NCBI GenBank assembly: GCA_008729055.1 | Contig: SDUX01000008.1 | Coordinates: forward strand, 4,241,756-4,305,755 | Direction: 5' to 3' | Source: Pyropia haitanensis | Lineage: Eukaryota > Rhodophyta > Bangiophyceae > Bangiales > Bangiaceae | DNA length: 64,000 nt | Shown here: positions 10,812 through 21,454 of the stretch, in pieces | How the letters are laid out: every line of letters begins with the position of its first letter | Numbering within the stretch: the first letter of the stretch is position 1 | Notes under the pieces: model-generated | What the model was told of the DNA's origin: nothing | The model's input: only the letters and a program-made list of their open reading frames with translations | The model's database searches: none | Program-made: the position numbers and the translations under genes

Positions 10812-12765
10812 TGTGGGGACCGCCAAGGGCAGGGGCGAGGAGGGAGGGGGAGGGCGGAGCGGGGGGGGGGGGGGGGGGCGACGCGGGGATCCTCGGGGGG
10901 AGAGCGACGCGGCGGCGCACAAGTGGTGAGCGGCGGCAGACAGCACTACCAATGGGGACGGTGCCCGAGTGGAACCACACTGACCGAGGTCCCGCGGCAG
11001 GCCGTCGGGGTACACTACCACCGCCACGCCGTGACGGCGAAGCGAGTGGAGCGGCCGCCCATCGCGGCCGTCCCGGCCGCCGCCTCTACCCCCGTGACCG
11101 CCAGACGGCTGGCATGGCGCGGCCAGACCCCCCCCCCCCCCCACCGGCCCGCACCACTGCTCCCGCGCCGCGCCCTGCACACACGCCCGGCCACGCCCGC
11201 GGCGGCCGGCAGCAGCGCGGCGGCCGCGGCAGCCGGCGCCCCCCCCCCCCCTTCCAACCCCCCCCCCCCCCCCACGCGCGCGCGCCGTGCGGGAACCGGT
11301 AGCGCGGGTGTGGGCGACCGCGCGCCGCGGCGGGCCGGGGGCGGCGGGATCTGTGGGCGCGCCCGCCGCCACGCGGTGGGCCGCCGCGCGGCGGGCCGCA
11401 CGTGCGGCGGTCGGTGGCGGCGGCGGCGGCGGCGGCGGCGGCCGGCCGGTCGACCACCCACGGTTGGGTGGTTGGGCGGCGGCGGCCGTCGCCCCCCCAC
11501 CCCCCCCCCCCCCCCCAACGGCCAAGCCCCACCACCGCCACACCTCACACGACGACAAAAAAAAAAGGAAGAGATTGGTAGGCACCGCCGGCGGGGTGTG
11601 TCTGCCACACCGCGCGGAGCGTGCCGCCGTGCGTGGATATGGATACCAGCTGCAGTGCCCGACGGGGAGCGGGTGGGGGATGGGATCAACCGGGCGGCAC
11701 ACCCCGCGGTGGCGGCGGGTGGCCGCCCAATCCGCGGGCGGCGTGGAGGCGGAACAGCCGCCCCGGTCGGGTGCAAGTCGTCGGCCGGCCGCGTGTGGGC
11801 CAATGGGCGGCCCCCGCCGGTCGCGCTCGGTCGTCTGCCCTGCGCAGCATCCACACTCCACATCCATTTTTTTTTCTTTTTGCAACAGCTGTCTGGCGGC
11901 CTCCCACCCCCTAGCTGGTCTGCATGTACCGACGTGCCAGTGCACCGGCCGGATCCAAGCAGATTCGGTGGCGAGCGAAATGGGCGACGCCACGCCGCCG
12001 CCATGATTTGCCGCCGACGGCGTGGCGGGGCAGCCTCCACCCGCGGCGGCTCCCGCACCCCCGCCCGCCCGCCATTGAACCGGCGTCGGCGGCGGCCGGG
12101 GCGGTACGCCCACACCCCCCCGTCGCGCGGTGGATTGCACGTTTGGGAGCCGCGGCGGCGGCGAGCCACGGGCGGATTCCCCGCGCCGTCGTGTGTGCCC
12201 CGCGTGGCCGCCGTCGCGCGCGCCGTCGCCGCCGCGCCGCCGCCGCCGCCGCCGTCGCCGCCGCCGCCGCCGTCGGCCGCGGTCGCGCGGGCGGGTGCCC
12301 CCCTGACGCCGCGCGCACGGCGGCGACGCGTTGTCCCGCGCGAGCACCCCCCCCCCCCCCCCCCACCCCCCCCACCACCTCACCCCGCTCCTCCATCCCG
12401 TCTGCCTCCCCCCCCCGCCCCCGCCGCCCGACCCGCGGTGGCCCCCCGGGTGTGTCGCGTCCATCCGCCGCGTCCCGAGCGCGGCGACGGCGGCCGTCCA
12501 CGTGCGGGCTCCGTCCCCCCCGTCCCACGGCCGGCGCCTCGGCGACGCGGCACCCCGTTGCCGCCGTCGCGGCGCTGTCCACCACCCCCTCGCCCGTCGT
12601 CGCGACGCTGTCCACCACCCCCACGCCCGCGGGGACATCCCCCCTTCTTTCCCCCCCCCCCCCCCCCCGCCCGTGGGGGCCACCCCCTCCTCTTCCCTCT
12701 CCCCCCCCCCTCCCCCGCGCCTTTCCACCTACGGATCCCCGCCAAGACACCGGCGCGCGGGCGTC
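10812..12765. other. divergent intergenic region between desaturase and mitochondrial carrier
   Basis: No gene is supported here. 10850-11520 is low-complexity C- and G-run DNA. 11550-12000 is less extreme and includes an A10 run near 11557 and a T-rich tract ending TTGCAACAG at about 11886, which looks like a plus-strand splice acceptor but has no convincing exon after it. 12340-12760 is C-rich with a short direct repeat of the form CTGTCCACCACCCCC (about 12575-12630). Promoters of both flanking genes should lie here. Confidence 0.45.
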
Positions 12766-13679
12766 ATGGCGGGCTGGGGCACCCCCCCCCCCCAGGGGGC
12801 TGTCCCGGCCACCCCCCCCCACCCCCGCCTTCCACGCCGGCCCGCCCGTCGCGGCCGTGCCCGTCGCGGCCGCGCCGGGCGCCGCGGCGGCGGCGGCAAC
12901 GGCCGCGTCGGCCGCCGCGGGCGGGCTGTCGGCGGTCGCCGCCGCCGCCGCGGTGCCGGCCGTGTGGGCGCGCGCGACGGCGGGCGGCCGTGGCGGCGGC
13001 GGTGGGGGGGGGGGGGGGCCGGCGGGGGTGGTGCCGGTGGCGACGCGGAACGCGGGGGGGGGGGGGCGCAGGGGGTCCCAGCGGCGGCAGCGGCGGCGGT
13101 GGCGGTGGCGGCGGTGGCGGCGGCGTCGTTGGCGGCGACGTCGTTGGCGGCGGCGTCATTGGCGGCGGCGGCAGTGGCGGCGGCGGCAGTGGCGGCGGCG
13201 GCAGTGGCGGCGGGGCGCCCTGGGCGACCGCTGGCGGGCTGCCAGCCAGCGGCGGCGGGGCGTCCCCCCCCCCCCCCCCCCCCCCCGTCGGCGCCCCCCC
13301 CCCTCGGCGCCCCCCCCCCCCCCCCCCCACCGCCCACTCCACCGCCGCCCGCGACGCGGTCGCGGCGGGCGTCGCCGCCGCCGCGGCGGTGAGCGTACAG
13401 GTGGCGCTGTTTGGCCCGCTCCAGACGACCATCGCGGTCCAGTACCGGACCGCCCTCGCCACCGGCGCGGCGCTGCGCGGCCTCCTCGCCGCGGGCGGCG
13501 TGCGCCGCCTGTACGCGGGCGCGCCGTACGGGGTGGCGCACGCCGCGCTGTCGCGCGGGGGGGATACCGCCGCCAACGCGGCGGCGCTGTCGCTTGGGGG
13601 GGGGGGGGGGGCGCTGCCGCCACCGCCGCTACCGCCGGTGGGGACCCCGGCGGTGGCGGTCCCGGCGGCGGCGGCGGTC

Positions 13680-13733
<54 letters not shown>

Positions 13734-14358
13734 ACGGTGGCGGTGGCGTGCCGCTGGGCGTGGCCGCCACCGTTGCGGCGACGGCGCCCGCGTCGGTGGC
13801 GGCGGCCGCGTGGCGGACGGCGCTGCTGCCGCTCGAGGTGGCCCGCACCAACCTCCAAGTCCGCGGCGCCGCGGGCGGCGGCGCCCGCCTCCGCGCGTCG
13901 CTCGCCGCGGCTGGCATCCGCGCGCTCTACGCGGGCGGCCTCGCGTCGGCGGCGAGCACCGGCACGGGCCACCTGGTCTTTTTTTCGACGCTCAACACGC
14001 TCGCCGCGCGGGTGCCGGCCGCGCCCGACGCGGCGGGCGAGGCGGGCGGCCTCGCCCGCTGGGCGGCGATCGGCCTCGCCGCGTCGGCGGTGGCGGATAC
14101 GGCCAACAATGGGCTCCGCGTCATTACGACCGCCGCGCAGACGCGGGGGGCGGCCGCCGCGGCGGCGCCGGCGTACGGGCCGCTGGTGCGGGGGCTGCTC
14201 GCCCGGGGGGGGTGTGGGGGCTCGTCCGCCGCGGCCTGCCGACGCGGGTGGCGACCAACGGGGGGCAGGCCCTGTTTTTTATGGTTGCGTGGAAGGGGAT
14301 GGAGGCGCGCGTGCGGGCGGCGATGGGGCTGGACGAGGAAGGGGGGGGGGGGGTGTGA
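12766..14358 (+). CDS. mitochondrial carrier family (SLC25) protein, frame broken at homopolymers
   Basis: Three ~100-residue SLC25-type repeats can be followed. Repeat 1 (about 13340-13590) has PLQTTI in place of PxD/ExxK/R, then LYAGAPYG. Repeat 2 (about 13755-14015) has the canonical PLEVAR, then LYAGGLASA and GHLVFFSTLN. Repeat 3 (about 14055-14330) has a degenerate ADTANNGLR, then GLVRRGLPTRVATNGGQALF. The conserved repeat-end glycines and the aromatic helix at the end of each repeat are typical. Coding frame steps back by one between repeats 1 and 2 (G-rich stretch 13594-13740) and again at the G8 run near 14207. The N-terminal Ala/Gly-rich part (12766-13340) is uncertain and also seems to change frame. 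The substrate is unknown. The degenerate first and third signatures mark a divergent member. Confidence 0.8.
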
Positions 14359-16371
14359 CGCGCCCTCGGGGTGGGCGGCGGGGGGGGCACCCGCCGGGGG
14401 TGGGGAGGGGGGGGGGGGGGGGTGGGGGGAGTGGGACGACGACGACCGACGGCCGCCGGCGGCGGCGGACCGCCCTGCCGCACCCCGCCGCCCAGACGCC
14501 CCTTTGTACGGCGGCGGCGGGCGGTTATCGTCCCGGGCGCGGCGGCGGGTGGTCCACGTCCCGGTCGCGGCGGCGGCGGCGGCGGCAACGGCGGCGGCGG
14601 GTTCGGTGGTGGGGGCGACGGCGGCGTGCGCCGCGGCGGGCGGCGCGTCCCCGCCGCGACGGCCGGTCGGGGCACGCTCCCCCCACGAGGGCGCCGCCGC
14701 CCGCGGGCGTCCCCCCCCCCCCCCCCCCCCGCCCTTCCCTTGGCGACCGAGCGCGCCCGCACGGCGGCGGCGTGCCACGCGCGCCAGCGGCGGCGGCGCC
14801 CCCCGCCGGCGGCACGTAGGGACACGGCCGGTGCGGGCGGGAGGGGACGCCGCCGCCCGCGCGCGGTCGCGGCGCGTGGGCTTTTGCTCTTGTCCAGCGG
14901 CCCGGTGGGCGGCGGCACGGCGGTCACGGTGGGTGGTGGCGTCGCCGCCGCGGGCCGCGCGCCGCGGCCGCGGCGGCGGCGGCCACCCCCACTCCCGGGG
15001 GGGGGGGGGAGCGGCGGCACACACCCCGCCATCGCGACGGGCGGCGCGTCGGCGGCCAGCTGGACTGCGCGCCAACCCCCCCCCCCCCCCTCCTGTCGTC
15101 GTCACCCCCATCGCGGCGGCCGGTCCGCGTCGGGGTGCGGGCGCACGGGCGCGGTGGAGACTGGGCCAAGGGCGCCGCCGCCCGCGGTGGGGTTGCCCCT
15201 GTGGCGTGGCGGCGGCTGCGGCCGCGGGGGGGGAGGGGCGGTGGGGGGGGGGGGGGGGGGGAGGGGGGGGGGGGTGCCGCCGCCGGCAGCCGCCCGCCGC
15301 CCCCACCAGACGGGGCGGGTCGCCCGCCACGCGTGCTGGTGGGTGCCCGCCACGCGTGCTGGTGCGGTGCCCGCCGCCGTGGGGGGTGACCGCCCGACGC
15401 GCCACGGCGGTGGGGCGGCGACGGTCACGGCGTGGGGGTGGGTAGGTGGCGAGGGTGGCGGGGGGGGGGGGGGGGTGGGCGGGGGGGGGGGCGGCCGGTC
15501 GCCGCGCGACCGCCATGGATGTGTACCAACGCAACGGCGGGGCCGCGCCGGCGCCACGCGCGCGCGGGTGGACGAGCCACGCGCGTGGTCGCGGGCGCAA
15601 TCCAAACCATTTTCTCAGCTGGTTGCGACCCGGTTTGCCGTGGCCCACGTCGACGGGTAAGGGGGGGGGGGGGGGGGGGGGAGGGGACCCCGGCACCGCG
15701 TCGATGACCGCCGGCAGCCGCCGGAGGAGGCAGTCGCCAAAGACGAGCGAGGGCGCCGCGGGGGGGAAGGGGTGGGCGGCGCCGTCATCGCCGCTGTCGC
15801 CGTTGCCGCTGCCGCTGCCGTTGCCATTGCGGGGGTGCGAGCACGCGTGCACCACGGGTCGTTGCCAGCTCGACACCTATGGGTGGGAGGAAGCCGGGCC
15901 CTCGTGGGTGCACCGTACCCGAGCCGATGGGTGTGCGCCGGTCCGTACACGTGCGCGTGTCCGTACACGTGCGCCGCCGCGCGACGCCGGTGCCCGGCGT
16001 TGGAACCGCGCGGCCGCCCACGACGGCGTACGGCCGCGCGTTTGTTCCGCCACCCGCACCGGGCACTGCGTTGGTGCCGCCATCGAGCACAGCATCGTCG
16101 TCTGCTCTGGTGGCGTCACCAGCGACGTCTGCTCCGTGCAGGCCGGGAGCGCGCGCGCACGGTGTACCGCGACTGGCGGCAACGTCCCTGCACGGCGCTG
16201 GGGTGGCCCAGTACGGCCGTGATGGATACGGAGAGAGACCCAGGTGGAGGAGCGGCTGCGTCGGCTGCCGGTATGTCCTGAAGGGCTGTTTCCTTTCGTT
16301 TGCCGCGCCGCTTCTTCGTGCCTGAGCATGCTTTCTCGCGTAGTCTCGGACTCGAGCGATGCCTGAGGTCT
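14359..16371. other. GC-extreme region, no supported gene
   Basis: Long overlapping frames exist on both strands but consist of Arg/Pro/Gly/Ala peptides. A slightly better coding signal on the minus strand around 15610-15850 (LVFGDCLLRRLPAVIDAV and later GRNQLRKWFGL) is split by a poly-G/C block at 15660-15682 and matches nothing I know. A short direct repeat, CCACGCGTGCTGGTG, occurs at about 15328 and 15349. GC falls near 16270, just before the mobile-element array. Confidence 0.4.
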
Positions 16372-16375
16372 CTAG

Positions 16376-18090
16376 TGTCTATTCTACTGACAGCATCATT
16401 TGATGCTAAAAGGATCAAATGATGCTGTTTTTCTCCTCCTCTTTACTCTTACTTCCCGACGTCAGGGCACGTCCACCAATGTCGATATTCGCCGATATTC
16501 GTGCCACGTAGGAAAAACGTGGCGCGTCGGGCCAAACGTGGCACTGATGCGGTCGTTCATCAATGTCAACGAGCTATCCCGGCCTAAAACGAACCCCCCT
16601 CAGCGAATAGACTTGATATAAGTGACGACATAACTTCCTCTCCGTACCCTGACGTCTGTTAGCTCCAGAGCTATCGCCGGGCCAAAACAGGGTGTTTTGG
16701 CCGAGCGATAGCCCTGGAGCCAACAGACCTTACCAATTGCCAGGGCGATGATTGGCTGAGAGCGTGCCACGTGTGGGCATCATTTCGACAGTGTGATAGT
16801 GGAGAGTTGTCAACACCAACGGCCTGGAACGAAGACGACGAACGGACCCGTGGTTTGGAAGGTAGCCTGTTGGTAGCCCCCGTCTCCACCGTAAGTCCAC
16901 TTCACGTGCTTCGCCTGATAGCTCGCCGATAGCCCGACCACCCAGACGCTGCCACGTATGTACACGTGGCTTCTTAAAACGACTCATTTAAGACTGATAG
17001 CCGACATTGGTGGACGTGCCCTCACCTGCTCGTTTTGACCTCAGAAATGGACTCAGCGGTGGCGGGTTACTCATGGGCGAGCTTGAGAGCATCTCACTCA
17101 AAGGAGAACACATGGTCAGGCGAGCTTTTGTGCGCGCTTTTGACCGGCGCGCTGGCACCTACGGTGGACAGGTGGGGGGGTGCTGCGGTCGTGCCTGGGG
17201 ATTGCTGCTGCGTGGCCGGTTGTGGGGCCCCCCCCGTCGGCAGCGGCGGTGGGCGGCAGCAGCGGTAGCGGGCGCAGCAGCGGCAGCGTCCGCGGCAGTG
17301 GCTGCGACGGCGGCGGTGGCGGTGGCGGCGGCACGAGCAGCGGCGGCGGCGGTGTCGGCGGTGGTCCCCCCTCCCCCCGCGGGGTGACGCCCGCTTCCGC
17401 GGGGCGCTGCTGGTGGGGGCGCGTGCGCCCGGTGCCGTCGTCGGCAGTTTGGTGCCCGCCATTGTCTGTTGCCGCCGGCGCGGCCGCCGACCACAGGGGC
17501 GGCTGCGGCCGCGGTGGCCGCACCCCCGTCGCGACAGCGGCGCGGTGCGGAGACGCGGCGCGGCCGTGCCGGGCCGTGGGGCGGGTTGTGGGGGGCGCAG
17601 TGCGACGGCGTCTGCGACGGCCGCCGCTGCGGCCGTACCCTCCCACGCGCCCCGGCAGTCGTCGTGGGCACGGGCGGAGGGGGGTTCCGCTCGCACCCCA
17701 ACCGCGCGCGCGGCGGCGGGCAGCCGCGGTCGTGGGGCGGGAGGCGGCTGCTCGCGCCGCCCCCGCCCGCTGCCCCACGGCCCCGCGCAGGGGCGCGGGG
17801 GCAGGTCCTACTTGCGGTGGCGCGTCGCTGCCCTGCCCTTCTCCTCCCCCTCCCCTCCCCCCCGTCAAAAAGAGTCTGGTTATGGGGCAGCGGCGGCTCG
17901 TGAGCTTCATGATGAGCTATAGAGCACTCTGTTCCTCCGTCTTTTCTGGACGTGAACAGCACGGGAGTGACTTCATAGGTACCAAAACAGCCAAAATCGT
18001 GCTCTCAGGTGCCGCAAACGGCGATTCCTGAGAGGATCAAATGATGCTCGCGCGAGCATCATTTGATCCGTTGGCACAGTAGAATAGACA
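16376..18090. mobile_element. CTAG-flanked TIR element, array copy 1 (carries nested MITE)
   Basis: The left terminus is TGTCTATTCTACTG and the right terminus is its inverse (CAGTAGAATAGACA), each bordered by CTAG (16372-16375 and 18091-18094). Subterminal copies of ATCAAATGATGC / GCATCATTTGAT form hairpins at both ends. The left arm contains the family segment GAAATGGACTCAGCG at 17045, displaced by a 557-bp MITE. Without the MITE and its duplication the element is about 1155 bp. The interior (17150-17880) is GC-rich, host-like and unlike the interiors of copies 2 and 3. No transposase is encoded. Confidence 0.75.
16465..17021. mobile_element. MITE-like inverted-repeat element, copy 2, nested, inverted relative to copy 1
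   Basis: Both ends read GGGCACGTCCACCAATGTCG inward, a perfect 20-bp terminal inverted repeat. TCA is found immediately outside both ends (16462-16464 and 17022-17024), consistent with a 3-bp target duplication. An internal stem pairs GCTCCAGAGCTATCGC (~16662) with GCGATAGCCCTGGAGC (~16705). Shared internal sequence shows it is the same family as 6289-6870 in reverse orientation. It interrupts the left arm of array copy 1, so it is younger than that insertion. Confidence 0.82.
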
Positions 18091-18094
18091 CTAG

Positions 18095-19156
18095 TGTCTA
18101 TTCTACCGACCGGATCATTTGAGCCTTTCAGGATCAAATGATCCCCTTTTCCAGGGCCTGTTTTCTCTTACTTCTCTTTGTCCCCTGTTCATTCTGACAC
18201 AAGAAATGGACTCAGCGACGGCTGTTTACCCTTGGGAGAGCTTGAGTGCATCCCATTCAAAGGAGAACACCACAGAAGGCGGGCTTTTCCTCGCCTTTTC
18301 TTGGCGCCAAAGCGGCCGACGAGGCCCGTCTGGGAGCTCGGCATGCGGCCTCCGAGTCGCCCGCGCTGGGCACAAAGGAGCATAAAAAGGTGACCTGCTG
18401 CTCCTGCCTGCCGCCCACTCCCCCGTCGGCAGTTCCCCCCCCATCCGCCAGCCCACTGCACCATGAGACGGCGGAAAAAGAACAATGGACGGGCTGCAGC
18501 CAAGCCCGCCACCCCCCCCCTTCCCTCCCCCCCGTCCACCCCCTCTCCTCGGACCCCGCCAATGCCCCCGGCAACTCCTCAAGCAGCGCCCCCGGCGCTG
18601 CCGCCGCCGGCTACCCCGCCACCTCCTCCACCGCCCACCCCTCCCCCGCCGCCATCGGCTACCCCTCCCCCTCCTCCGCCCCCGCCCGCCCCCCCCCCCC
18701 GCCTTTTGCTCTTCCCTCTTCCGCCCCCCCCAAGACCAAGAAGGCCAAGGGCCCTGACGTGCGGCTGAAGGTCGGCGCCCAGGTGCACACGGACGCCAGG
18801 GAGGGTCGGCGGACATCGGGTGAGGCGCCGACCACCAGCCTGGGGGGAGGGTGGGACGAAGCGGATATGGACGGGCTTGATAGGGTGGGGCGGGGGAGGA
18901 ACGGCAAGATAGTCGTGAGGGCGGGCTGGAAGGGTCGTAGCGGGAGAGAGGTGGGCGTCGGAGGAGTCGTACAGGTTGGGCGTGCCGTGGGGAGGCGGGG
19001 GGACGAGACGGGGAGGTCGACGGCCGCCGCGGAATCGGGGGAGTGCGGAGCAGCCCCAGGAATGGGGCCCCACGGGGTCAAAAACGCCGGTTTTCTTGAG
19101 GATCATTTGATCCTCAGGCGAAGATCATTTGATCCTTTTTTGCGGTAGAATAGACA
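18095..19156. mobile_element. CTAG-flanked TIR element, array copy 2
   Basis: Termini TGTCTATTCTACCG and its inverse lie between CTAG at 18091-18094 and 19157-19160, both shared with the neighbouring copies. The element is 1062 bp. The left arm has GGATCATTTGAGCC / GGATCAAATGATCC and then GAAATGGACTCAGCG at 18205 and CATTCAAAGGAGAACACC near 18253, all conserved in copy 1. The right arm has two GATCATTTGATCC units. The GC-rich centre holds a coding-like exon at 18463-18819. Confidence 0.78.
18463..18819 (+). pseudogene. captured first-exon-like fragment inside array copy 2
   Basis: An ATG in fair context opens MRRRKKNNGRAAAKPATPP. After the C runs at 18514-18535 the coding-like frame moves back by one into a Ser/Ala/Pro/Tyr-rich stretch (AGYPATSSTAHPSPAAIGYP) and then a basic segment, KTKKAKGPDVRLKVGAQV. 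It stops at a good donor (TCGG/GTGAGG at 18819/18820). The likely reading is a 5' exon of a host gene picked up by the element. No domain is recognised. It could instead be a functional exon of an unseen gene, although nothing suitable follows in the element. Confidence 0.35.
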
Positions 19157-19160
19157 CTAG

Positions 19161-20704
19161 TGTCTATTCTACCGACCGGATCATTTGATCCTTTTCGGAT
19201 CAAATGATCCGGTTTTTCAGTGTCTGTTTTCTTCTATTTCCCGCCACCTGCCGCCTTTTCTGAGGCCAGAAACGAACTCAGCGCCGTCTCTTTGCCCTTG
19301 GGGGAGCTTGGGTGCATGCAAGCCTGAGCAGAAGATGAGTTTGGCGCGCTTTTTGTCGAGTACCCGGGCCGGTTGCGCTGCACCTGGGATCGCCGCCCGC
19401 GGCACACTGTGCCAGGTCTTGCGCGCCCGCCGCGTGCCGCGGACGCACAGAAGCAGAGAGAACCTGGCGCGTGCGGGTTCCGCACACCAGGGCCGAGCGC
19501 AGAGGGGGGGACGACGACGGGACAGGCCCCCTCAGCCGAACGGTTGCCAGTTTCCTCCTCCTCCTTGACAGGTCTTCCCCTCTGCCCAAACCCGCGCCAC
19601 GGCGGCGGCGGGTGCCCCGCCGGCGGGGGACACCCCCCAGACGCCGGTGCGGGCGGGGTCGGGCGCCGCCCCGGCGGGCGGCGGCGCCCCCAGTGGCGGC
19701 ACGCCGACGGCGGGCAGCGGCGGCGGGGTGGTGGCGGCGCCGCCGTTTGGGGCCACCCCCTCGACGTATGGGACGCCCTTTGGGGTGCGCCTGCGCGGCG
19801 GGGCGGCCACCCCCGGGGTGGGGCCCTTTGCGGGGGCCCTGCTGGGGGGATTCCGCTGTGGCGGCACGCCCCCCGCGGCGGCGTCCGAGGGCAGCGTTGC
19901 CGCCGCCGGCGGCAGCGGCAGCGGCAGCGGCAGCGGCAGCGGCAGCGGCAACGGCGGGGCGCCGTCGCGCGCGGCAGCGTCGCCGGCGCCCGCCGGCAGC
20001 GGCCGCGGCAGCAGCTGCCGAGTGTTGGCCCCACCGGCGGCCGGAAAGCGGGGAGGGCCGTCGCCCTTCCCGCCGGCGGCCTTCTCGCCCTTTTTGTCGC
20101 CCCTGCCGCCGCCGGCGACGGCGAAGTGGGACGGGGTTGGGGTCTGGCCGCCGGCGGAGGCGCCGTCGTCTCCGCCTCCTCCGCCGCGAAGCCGTCGCCG
20201 TCGACGCCGGCGTAGGGGTCGGAGGCGGCACAGGTGACGGCGGCTGTGCCGGCGACGACGCCGCCGCGGCGGGGGGGGGGCGCAACTCCGACGCCTCCGC
20301 CGGCGGGGGCGCCGCGGGCGCCCATGTTTGGCGCCCTTCCGGCACCGGGCAGGGGACTGTGGTGCTGGCCTTGGCGCGGCCGTCGTTTGGGGCGCCCGGT
20401 CTGGGCGCACCTGCGCTTGCTGCGCCGGGCGCGCTGGCCGCCGTGGCGGGGCCTCTGCCTGCCGTCCCTCTCGTGGCGCCCCCGGCGTCGCCTTTGTGGT
20501 CGTCTTCGCCGGCGCTGCGAACGGCGCCGCGGCCGCCGGTCGCCGCGGCCGCCCCACACGCTGTGTCTGTAGCTCTCCGTAGCCTGGTGGAGGACAAAAA
20601 ACCCTCTCAGATGCATGGAATCGACGATTTCTGGTCAGGTCAGGCGAGGATCAAATGATCCTCAGGTGAGGATCATTTGATCCTCATCTCCGGTAGAATA
20701 GACA
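19161..20704. mobile_element. CTAG-flanked TIR element, array copy 3
   Basis: It is 1544 bp, with TGTCTATTCTACCG at the left and the inverse at the right. The outer right CTAG is 20705-20708, after which unrelated sequence starts. The left arm carries GGATCATTTGATCC / GGATCAAATGATCC and a more diverged GAAACGAACTCAGCG at 19269. The right arm repeats GAGGATCAAATGATCCTC and its inverse. The centre is a large GC-rich, coding-like payload. Confidence 0.78.
19572..20658 (+). pseudogene. captured FG-repeat-like coding fragment inside array copy 3
   Basis: A pyrimidine-rich tract ending CTCCTTGACAG (19571) looks like a real splice acceptor. The frame after it reads VFPSAQTRATAAAG, then PPFGATPSTYGTPFG and PFAGALLGGF, then a Gly/Ser repeat. 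Past homopolymers near 20270 another frame reads PSFGAPGLGAPALAAPG. Phe-Gly dipeptides spaced in Gly/Pro/Thr-rich sequence resemble FG nucleoporins, but the similarity is compositional and weak. I infer an exon of a host gene carried as cargo. Confidence 0.3.
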
Positions 20705-20708
20705 CTAG

Positions 20709-21454
20709 TAGGCTTGAGTCGCACCATGTAGTTGCCCTTCTGCCATCTTTGCCTCCATTCGTTTATTTTTCGTTTGACCTTTTGGCACACACGCTGTAGA
20801 TGACGGGGCTGACTCTGCACGTGGCGTGATTGACAATGCGCCATGAGGTGCGAAGCGCCCCCATCCCGTGGCGATGCCGATTGCAGCCGCAGAAGGTGGT
20901 GCGCCGTCGTTGCCGCAAAAGAGGCGCGTGACGTCCACCCCCCCTTGCGGCCGCATCAACGGGGGAGATTGCGGCGGGGTCGGCGGCTGGGACGACCGCC
21001 GCGTTGCGGTTTGCAGACTCCCAGCCCCGCTATAGGGGGTCCGCTGCCATCCTTTGCTGTGGGTACCAGTCGGCTGTGCGTGCTTTGCATTCGCCTTGCA
21101 AGCATTCGCAACGAGCTGGCAGGGGTGGGTTGGGGCATCCAGAAGAAGGAGGCGCTGAGAGCAAAAGCTTGACGAGAGGGTGGACAACGTGGGTGAGCAG
21201 CAGCCGCGACCTGGCCCGAGTGCAAAGGACAAGGATCATCTGCTCGCAAAGCGGCGGTCGGTTGATGACGCCAAACGGGTGTCCAACGCCGCTCTTGCTG
21301 GCCTCTTCGACGTCCAGCGACGCCACCAGAGCAGAGAGGCGGCGCTTGAAGAGGAGATTGGCGAGAAAAGAGGCGGCGCGGAGCAAGGCCGCCTGCCATT
21401 GCACGCTGTGTACCCTCTTTGATGGGGGCACGGGCACTTTGTACCCGCGCCCCG
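20709..21454. other. lower-GC spacer between mobile elements
   Basis: There are two short open frames with ordinary composition. One is on the plus strand at 21180-21422 and reads like a charged coiled coil (KDKDHLLAKRRSVDDAKR). The other is on the minus strand at 20705-21232 and ends inside the CTAG junction. Neither has a recognisable domain or splice support, so I do not call them genes. The last 60 bases (from about 21397) belong to the dispersed repeat also present at 40951-41105. Confidence 0.4.

Noticed and set aside
11864..11886. Splice acceptor (T-rich tract plus GCAACAG)
   Set aside because: The signal is good, but no coding exon follows and no upstream donor exon could be identified.
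10923..15445. 1298- and 1173-codon frames spanning the carrier region
   Set aside because: Only short parts of each frame match SLC25 repeats; the rest is out-of-frame low complexity, so neither is a real gene as a whole.
18091..19160. CACTA-superfamily termini at the CACTAGTG junctions
   Set aside because: CACTA appears only because CTAG lies between GACA and TGTC. The outer boundaries show the element ends at TGTCTATTC, and no 3-bp duplication is seen.
20705..21232. Minus-strand 175-codon ORF ending in the element junction
   Set aside because: No domain, and the stop codon is supplied by the CTAG junction; it is likely fortuitous.
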